DNA from: COE1 sp949066965
GTDB taxonomy: Bacteria > Bacillota > Clostridia > Lachnospirales > Lachnospiraceae
Assembly (NCBI GenBank): GCA_949066965.1
Contig: CARTDA010000006.1
Span: 66,816-130,815 of the forward strand
Reading direction: 5' to 3'
DNA length: 64,000 bases
The notes under the pieces were generated by a model that was not told where the DNA came from, made no database searches, and saw only the letters and a program-made list of their open reading frames with translations. Every line of letters begins with the position of its first letter. Positions within the stretch are counted from its first letter, which is position 1. Shown here one piece after another: positions 59,437 through 64,000 of this stretch. The position numbers and the translations under genes are program-made.

Positions 59437-60339
59437 TCATCTTTGCGCGCTCAATGCATTATATATTTTAATTTCAACACGCCTGTTCTTCGCACGTCCC
59501 TCCGGTGTAGAGTTGTCTGTAATCGGTATATACTCTCCTCTTCCAGAGTGTTTCATTACCCCCGGATCAAGCGCTGCATTTTCTTTCAGATAATTAAATA
59601 CCGCAAGAGCCCTGTAGCTGCTAAGCACATCGTTATTCTCATATCTTCCTCCATTTAGAGGCACGGAGTCCGTATGCCCTTCTATTTCTATGTCTGAGTC
59701 AGCATATCTTGTCAGAAGTACGCCAATCTTGTTGAGTACAGGAATGGCATCCGACTTAATATCTGCTTTTCCCGAATCAAACAGGAATGCCCCATTCAGC
59801 GTAAGCGTCACATAATCCCCTGTAAATGACACCTCCACCTTATCCTCCATCATACTCTCCTCAAATGCATCCTCCATCTTCTCGGCAAGTTCCTCAGAGA
59901 GCTTTAATTTTTCTTCTTCCAGTTCGTCAATGGCTGCCTTCAGTGATTCAATCTCCTCCTGATTCAGTTCAAGCTGTTCAGCTGCCTCTTTCAGCTTGTC
60001 ATCTGCCGAACCGCCCGTTTTCGTAATATCCTCTATATCATCATTGTCCGCTTCCGCAGTCTTTCCACTTGAATTGATATACTCGTCAAGCATATTGAGC
60101 TGGCTGACGCCATTACTTATCAGGATGCCGTCACCAACTGCCTTGGAACCTGCCCTAAAAATACTGACGGTTGACTGAAATGACTTTACCACGTCTTCAA
60201 ACTTTGCCGCATCAACTTCGGACATGGAAAACAGCAACACAAAGAAACACATCAGCAGTGTCATCATATCCGAAAATGTACTCATCCAGGGCGCCGGGGT
60301 TCCAGGCGGGAGTTTAAATTCTTCCTTTTTCTTTGCCAT
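59437..60339 (-). CDS. motB: flagellar stator protein MotB
   Basis: 300-aa stator subunit that anchors to peptidoglycan. One helix with the proton-binding Asp region (PAPWMSTFSDMMTLLMCFFV), a coiled linker, and an OmpA-like domain with IEGHTDSVPLNGG and GRAKNRRVEI. Its start overlaps the motA stop by one base. Confidence 0.96.
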   Translation of the reverse strand: MAKKKEEFKLPPGTPAPWMSTFSDMMTLLMCFFVLLFSMSEVDAAKFEDVVKSFQSTVSIFRAGSKAVGDGILISNGVSQLNMLDEYINSSGKTAEADNDDIEDITKTGGSADDKLKEAAEQLELNQEEIESLKAAIDELEEEKLKLSEELAEKMEDAFEESMMEDKVEVSFTGDYVTLTLNGAFLFDSGKADIKSDAIPVLNKIGVLLTRYADSDIEIEGHTDSVPLNGGRYENNDVLSSYRALAVFNYLKENAALDPGVMKHSGRGEYIPITDNSTPEGRAKNRRVEIKIYNALSAQR

Positions 60340-61130
60340 TAAGCTTCACCTCCACCACCTTCATCCTGTGACGGTCTCTCCTTCGGCGACAAGAACGACT
60401 TCAGTTTTTCTTCTATAACACGTGGATTTTCACCTGCCTGTATGGAAAGCAGACCCTCTATCATAATTTCCTTCGACTGCATCTCAATCGCATTATTTGC
60501 CTGTAATTTATTGGATGCAGGCGTACATATCCAGTTCGCAAGCATGGAACCATAGAACGTTGTAATCAGGGCAACACCCATCTTAGGTCCGATTGATGTC
60601 GGGTCGGACATGTTCTGAAGCATACATACAAGACCAACCAGCGTACCAATCATACCCCATGCAGGACCCATGGCTCCCAATGTGTCCCAGAACCCTGACC
60701 TTAATTTGTGTCTGCCGTCAATACTGTTTAATTCCGTCTCAAGTATTCCCCTTACCAGCTCCGGGTCTGTACCGTCAACAATAAGCATGATTCCTTTCTT
60801 CATAAACTCATCCTCAAGATTTCCGGCAGCTTCCTCCAGTGATAACAGACCTTCTTTTCTTGCCACATTGGACAGTTCAATTATCTTTGTAATCATTTCC
60901 GGAATATTGACATTGACTGGTTTAAACATCAATGCCATACTCTTGAGACCACCGACAAAATTTGGCATACTTACCGATGCCATCGTCGCAAAGAACGAAC
61001 CACCAAAAGTGATAAGCATTGATGCCGGATCAATGAAGTACCAGAGACCTTTGAGACCGTCTGATGATATGATACCAAAAAGAACCAGAACGAAACATAC
61101 CACCAAACCCAATAAAGACGCTATATCCAC
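60339..61130 (-). CDS. motA: flagellar stator protein MotA
   Basis: 263-aa stator channel subunit, four helices; conserved PTSIGPKMGVALITTFYGSM and the cytoplasmic loop ARKEGLLSLEEAAGNLEDEF. Probably first gene of the transcript that starts at the promoter at 61206-61234. Confidence 0.96.
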   Translation of the reverse strand: MDIASLLGLVVCFVLVLFGIISSDGLKGLWYFIDPASMLITFGGSFFATMASVSMPNFVGGLKSMALMFKPVNVNIPEMITKIIELSNVARKEGLLSLEEAAGNLEDEFMKKGIMLIVDGTDPELVRGILETELNSIDGRHKLRSGFWDTLGAMGPAWGMIGTLVGLVCMLQNMSDPTSIGPKMGVALITTFYGSMLANWICTPASNKLQANNAIEMQSKEIMIEGLLSIQAGENPRVIEEKLKSFLSPKERPSQDEGGGGEA

Positions 61131-61205
61131 TTTTACACACCCCTTTTTCTTTTATTAAGTTTTTCATAGGCACAGTTTTACCGTGTGCTTTTTCTCCATA
61201 AATAT

Positions 61206-61234
61206 ATAATACTGTAAGGTTACATAAATTGCAA
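61206..61234 (-). promoter_or_regulatory. promoter upstream of motA
   Basis: Minus strand -35 TTGCAA (61229-61234), 17-bp spacer, -10 TATTAT (61206-61211). A second TATAAT lies inside the palindrome GTGTATTATACAC near 61272-61284, and a GCACA/TGTGC hairpin lies in the leader. The gap between flbD and motA is 194 bp. Confidence 0.5.
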
Positions 61235-61324
61235 CAATTTTCTGAAAATTTTCTCTAATTTTATCAATTTGGTGTATTATACACGCTATTTCCGTTTCGA
61301 ACAGACCTGATATGTATCTATATT

Positions 61325-61531
61325 TTATTCTTTTTCCACATTCAGAATGTTTTTGAAATACTCCTGCCTTGTTAATTTTACTAAATTTTTAACTTCATGT
61401 CTACTTTCTTTTATAATTATTTTTTTTCCATCAGTTAACGTAATAACAGTATCGGGCGTCTCCTCCACTGTCTCTATCAGGTTTGTGTTTACCAAAAGCT
61501 TGGAACCGTTAATTTTTGTCACTTCTATCAT
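61325..61531 (-). CDS. flbD: flagellar protein FlbD
   Basis: 68-aa protein of the FlbD/YlzI family, usual length. MIEVTKINGSKLLVNTNLIE followed by TVITLTDGKKIIIKES is diagnostic. Upstream in-frame codons overlap the glycosyltransferase gene and are not used. Normally sits between flgE and motA; here flgE is absent and a glycosyltransferase gene is upstream. Confidence 0.92.
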   Translation of the reverse strand: MIEVTKINGSKLLVNTNLIETVEETPDTVITLTDGKKIIIKESRHEVKNLVKLTRQEYFKNILNVEKE

Positions 61532-61547
61532 CTCTTCATTCCCCTTT

Positions 61548-62624
61548 CTATGTAAATGTAATATTTTTCCCATGTGCATTTGCAAATGCAACGAGCTTTT
61601 TTTTGTATAATTCTGCCTTTTCTGTCTCCTGTGTCTGCTGATAAATCGCAAAAATTCTCGTGTAAGCATCATAGACATCCTCGCCGAGCTGTTCAAAATC
61701 TGCCGCGTCCGTAATGCCTGTCAGGAACCCTGCCGCAGTCTGGTAATCCTTGCATATGTGCGCTGCCTTGCCGAAAAGGTATTTGAGCATCGTGGACTTT
61801 AAGTATTTCCTGTTCATGTCAAGAAGCCTGTATGCATAATCCGCCTTTTCCATTCTGATAAGACAGTCTGCATACGACTCGAGACAGTTTGTCAGGAATT
61901 TTTTCTCCGGAACACGGTTGACCTCGAGGCACATATCATACGCCTCAATCGCTTTCTCATAATTTCCCAGCACGTTGTAGGACTGACCGATCTGGAAATA
62001 AATGTAATCATCCATCTCCTTGTTCTCGCCGATGGAGCTGAGCAGGAGTTCCAGGTTCCGCTGCTGTTTTTTGTGCATTTCCTCCTCTGGGATATTGTAA
62101 CCGTAATGCTTTACCTTTATGGGGAGGTGAAATGTCTCAAGCGTGACCTCGTCATAGCTTACTGCTTTTTTTGGTATAATCTGCTCATGAATCCGAAAAC
62201 GGTACTCATAAAAATTCTTATTGAAAAACCGGGGTACTTCATCTATCTGGATGATTTCCTTCCCATCCATATTGTGGACATTCCTGATTTCCGCCACACC
62301 GACACATCTGGCATACTTCTGCATACAGGCACGCAGCTTCGCCACATCAATTTCCTCCACATGCTCATCGCAGTCCAGTATCAGAATCCAGTTGTTTGAC
62401 GCCTTGGACACGGCAAAGTTCCTCGCGGCGCTGAAATCGTCACACCATTCAAAGTCATAGAGATTGTCTGTATATTTTGTGGCGATTTCTTTTGTCCTGT
62501 CCGTGGAGCCTGTATCTGCCACTATGATTTCCATATCGTATTTCATGAGCCGTCTGAGGCACTGTTCTATATATTTTTCCTCATTTTTCGCAATCATGCA
62601 TACACTGACTGGTAATTTCGCCAT
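61548..62624 (-). CDS. family 2 glycosyltransferase with TPR-like C-terminus
   Basis: 358-aa predicted cytoplasmic glycosyltransferase. GT-A domain with PVSVCMIAKNEEKYIEQCL, ADTGSTDRTKE and the metal-binding DCDEH; the C-terminal half has TPR-like helices (YFQIGQSYNVLGNYEKAIEA). I use ATG 62624 (MAKLPVSV), eight bases after AGGTGG, rather than the GTG at 62636. It is 16 bp upstream of flbD, so it may modify flagellin or another surface protein; this is inferred from position. Confidence 0.88.
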   Translation of the reverse strand: MAKLPVSVCMIAKNEEKYIEQCLRRLMKYDMEIIVADTGSTDRTKEIATKYTDNLYDFEWCDDFSAARNFAVSKASNNWILILDCDEHVEEIDVAKLRACMQKYARCVGVAEIRNVHNMDGKEIIQIDEVPRFFNKNFYEYRFRIHEQIIPKKAVSYDEVTLETFHLPIKVKHYGYNIPEEEMHKKQQRNLELLLSSIGENKEMDDYIYFQIGQSYNVLGNYEKAIEAYDMCLEVNRVPEKKFLTNCLESYADCLIRMEKADYAYRLLDMNRKYLKSTMLKYLFGKAAHICKDYQTAAGFLTGITDAADFEQLGEDVYDAYTRIFAIYQQTQETEKAELYKKKLVAFANAHGKNITFT

Positions 62625-62660
62625 CTTCTGTTCCACCTTTCTGATTTTATTGTTTCTTCC

Positions 62661-62689
62661 AAAAATACAGGGCGGTCTTTACCGCCCTG
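62661..62689 (-). terminator. terminator of the heptad-repeat gene
   Basis: Minus-strand stem CAGGGCGGT / ACCGCCCTG, four-base loop, tail TATTTTT; 20 bp after the stop at 62709. Confidence 0.9.
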
Positions 62690-62708
62690 ATGTATCCAGC
62701 CGCTGTCC

Positions 62709-63263
62709 TTAATGCGCTGGCAACAGTTCCCTGTATTCGAGGATTTTGACAATTGTAGCCCCCTGATCCTCCAGCTTTCTAATCTGATGCTTGGTCTTGT
62801 AAAACCCGCCTGCCACCTCTCTTGATATCTCGCGCATACTCAAATCCAGTCGCTCATAATTGTCCTGCAGCTTATCAAGCTTCAAGTCCATCATGCCAAG
62901 TCTGGTATTAACCGTTTCAAGTTCGGATTCCTTGATAATCTTCTCAATACCTATTACCCTCGTATCAAGATCTGTCACCTTCGTTTCAAGATCTGTCACT
63001 TTCGTTTCGAGACCTGTTACCCTCATGTCAAGATCTGCCAGAGTTGTCTCCACTCGGTCAAGTCGTTCCTCTACTCGGTCAAGTCGTTCCTCTACTCTAT
63101 CAAGCCGCTCTTCCACTCGGTCAAGTCGCTCCTCTACTCCGTCAAGCCGTTCCTCTACTCTGTCCATTTTCGTTTCAAGATTAGACAGTCGTGTATCAAT
63201 CTGATCCAGCCTCGTATTGACCTTGGCAAATTCTGCCATAATCAATTTCATGTTCTCATCCAT
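62709..63263 (-). CDS. heptad-repeat coiled-coil protein
   Basis: 184-aa soluble protein made almost wholly of coiled coil. Residues ~36-71 repeat the heptad RLDRVEE five times, followed by a second set TDLETKV. No membrane segment; a basic Gly-containing end (EVAGGFYKTKHQIRKLEDQG) follows. ATG 63263 has AAGGAG at 8 nt. Similar short coiled-coil genes occur in Clostridia without known function. Confidence 0.75.
   Translation of the reverse strand: MDENMKLIMAEFAKVNTRLDQIDTRLSNLETKMDRVEERLDGVEERLDRVEERLDRVEERLDRVEERLDRVETTLADLDMRVTGLETKVTDLETKVTDLDTRVIGIEKIIKESELETVNTRLGMMDLKLDKLQDNYERLDLSMREISREVAGGFYKTKHQIRKLEDQGATIVKILEYRELLPAH
63051..63155 (-). repeat. 21-bp tandem repeat (five units) encoding a heptad
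   Basis: Units begin at 63051, 63072, 63093, 63114 and 63135, each a variant of TACTCGGTCAAGTCGTTCCTC on the plus strand. A second, weaker 21-bp series lies at about 62950-63050. Unit length of seven codons allows in-frame change in coil length. Confidence 0.85.
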
Positions 63264-63407
63264 ATGCTTTTCTCCTTTTTGTGTGAATTTTTGTATTCGT
63301 CCTTAACTCCTACTGTAATAACACAAATATTTTAGGCTTTTTCACAATAAAAACATATCCGTTAACAGTATAGCACATATCAGAATCAATGAAAAGCCGA
63401 ACAAAAC

Positions 63408-63452
63408 AAAAAAGATAAAGTCGGCAGGAGCACCTGCCTGACTTTATCTTTT
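63408..63452 (-). terminator. terminator of the 60-aa gene
   Basis: Minus-strand stem AAAGATAAAGTC-GGCAGG / CCTGCC-ACTTTATCTTT with one mismatch, four-base loop and T6 tail. Confidence 0.9.
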
Positions 63453-63455
63453 CTG

Positions 63456-63638
63456 TTATTGTTCGTTGCTAATCAATGGCGGTTTTTGATATAATTTTCG
63501 ATTAATCTGCGCCCGTTTAAATTCGATTTCTTCCAATACCGGTTTGCAATCTGCCTTTTTTGCTACTCTTTCAATATCCTCCAGCAGTGATAGCTGATCC
63601 AGCAAAATACCATTGTATTCCTTTTCAGTCATTGGCAT
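63456..63638 (-). CDS. small hypothetical protein
   Basis: 60-aa soluble, mainly helical, charged protein (MPMTEKEYNGILLDQLSLLE to PPLISNEQ). ATG 63638 has AGGTGA at 7 nt and the gene has its own strong terminator, so it is likely real. Family not recognised. Confidence 0.65.
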   Translation of the reverse strand: MPMTEKEYNGILLDQLSLLEDIERVAKKADCKPVLEEIEFKRAQINRKLYQKPPLISNEQ

Positions 63639-64000
63639 ATAATCACCTACTTTCCATGATATCCTGTATAATCTGTTCCAATTTCTACTGCTTCATTATA
63701 CCAGACTGTTCAGTAGCTTTTACTATTTCCATTAGAGCTACCGAAATATGTCTGGTAAAACTGTTCACACTACATGCTCTATTGTATCGCGCATTAATAA
63801 ACCATCTTTTAATTCATTACGGTGGTTGTTTTATCAGATGTATATTATTGTCCAAAATGAAAAGCGAATGGTCAGCGTTCCGTTTTCGCTTATTCACTCA
63901 TATGTCACTTAATGTCAACTTTAAAATAATCATTCAAATTTATTACTTCACCAGTTTACAACTTTTGGATTTTTTTGAACCCTGATAAAACGTACCCCTC
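63639..64000. other. gene-poor end of window with imperfect inverted repeat
   Basis: No gene is supported. An imperfect inverted repeat at 63700-63756 (ACCAGAC/GTCTGGT outer, GTAGCT/AGCTAC inner) could form a bulged hairpin. On the minus strand 63956-64000 is a short open tail ending in TAA that might be the 3' end of a gene outside the window, but 14 codons are too few to tell. Confidence 0.4.

Noticed and set aside
61131..61324. Sigma-28 promoter before motA
   Set aside because: No TAAA-N15-GCCGATAA match; a sigma-A-like TTGCAA-17-TATTAT fits better.
63051..63155. CRISPR-like array
   Set aside because: The 21-bp units are contiguous with no spacers and keep the reading frame; they encode heptads.
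63705..63767. Two ACTGTTCA sequences matching the MITE ends
   Set aside because: They are in direct, not inverted, orientation, with no target duplication; an 8-mer is expected about twice by chance in the window.
63560..63985. 141-codon open frame on the plus strand near the window end
   Set aside because: Overlaps the 60-aa minus-strand gene, is Cys/Ile/Phe-rich without recognisable domain, and has no ribosome site.
63956..64000. Possible C-terminal end of a gene on the minus strand
   Set aside because: Only 14 sense codons before TAA are visible; this length occurs by chance.

Overview
The window looks like a chromosomal segment of a motile, anaerobic Clostridia bacterium, most likely a Lachnospiraceae (Roseburia/Agathobacter/Butyrivibrio-like) species. 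The evidence is a CheC/CheD/FliY-type flagellar-chemotaxis operon in Bacillus/Clostridium order, a butyrate-type CoA-transferase family enzyme, FapA and FlbD, a tRNA without encoded CCA, and AT-rich intergenic DNA with strong Shine-Dalgarno sites. No rRNA, CRISPR array or intact insertion sequence was seen. Almost all genes lie on the minus strand.

Layout: (1) 1-3.8 kb, ABC-2 exporter (membrane protein, ATPase, truncated permease). (2) 3.9-7.9 kb, galK, an esterase, a CoA-transferase and a coiled-coil membrane protein. (3) 8.1-10.4 kb, a plus-strand MshEN-CheX-receiver fusion and a convergent Arg-rich peptidoglycan amidase. (4) 10.6-15.8 kb, bioB with a BirA operator, then larB-larC::HAD-MATE. 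(5) 16-18 kb, a receiver-GGDEF-EAL protein. (6) 18.1-19.6 kb, an AT-rich accessory patch with a His-less Fic protein and a Phd/PIN toxin-antitoxin pair. (7) 19.7-24.4 kb, a secreted subtilase and an upstream lipoprotein that carries a second copy of the subtilase's propeptide-like domain. (8) 24.4-27.5 kb, csoR-copA, with a copZ-like gene fused in frame to copA. (9) 27.5-34.8 kb, receiver-HD-GYP, asnA, surE, DUF6320 and acyltransferase, bioY (second BirA operator), tRNA-Ala, DUF1622, a MITE-like element and a small HExxH protein. (10) 34.8-62.6 kb, tsf and rpsB at the far end of a large fla/che cluster. Read 5' to 3' on the minus strand it runs glycosyltransferase, flbD, motA, motB, fliL, fliM, fliY, cheY, fliO, fliP, fliQ, fliR, flhB, flhA, flhF, flhG, PilZ, cheB, cheA, cheW, cheC, cheD, orf, sigD, fapA, orf, swrB-like, mltG-like, rpsB, tsf. 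(11) 62.7-64 kb, a heptad-repeat protein, a small unknown gene and a gene-poor end.

How the genes work together: the cluster supplies the export gate (FliOPQR/FlhAB), the motor and switch (MotAB, FliL, FliM, FliY), targeting GTPase/ATPase (FlhF/FlhG), chemotaxis (CheA/B/C/D/W/Y) and sigma-28. A PilZ protein inside the operon, plus separate EAL and HD-GYP receiver proteins, suggests cyclic-di-GMP control of motility. Biotin is served by two dispersed BirA-controlled genes (bioB, bioY), copper by a CsoR-controlled ATPase, and nickel-pincer cofactor synthesis by larB/larC.

The observations I find most unusual are: the subtilase/lipoprotein-propeptide pair with a structured leader; the MshEN-CheX-receiver fusion; the LarC-HAD fusion; the copA::copZ fusion that hinges on a seven-A run; the 140-bp MITE-like element with a 10-bp target duplication; and a 31-bp hairpin repeat found twice, 21 kb apart. 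All functional statements come from reading the sequence; no database search was run.
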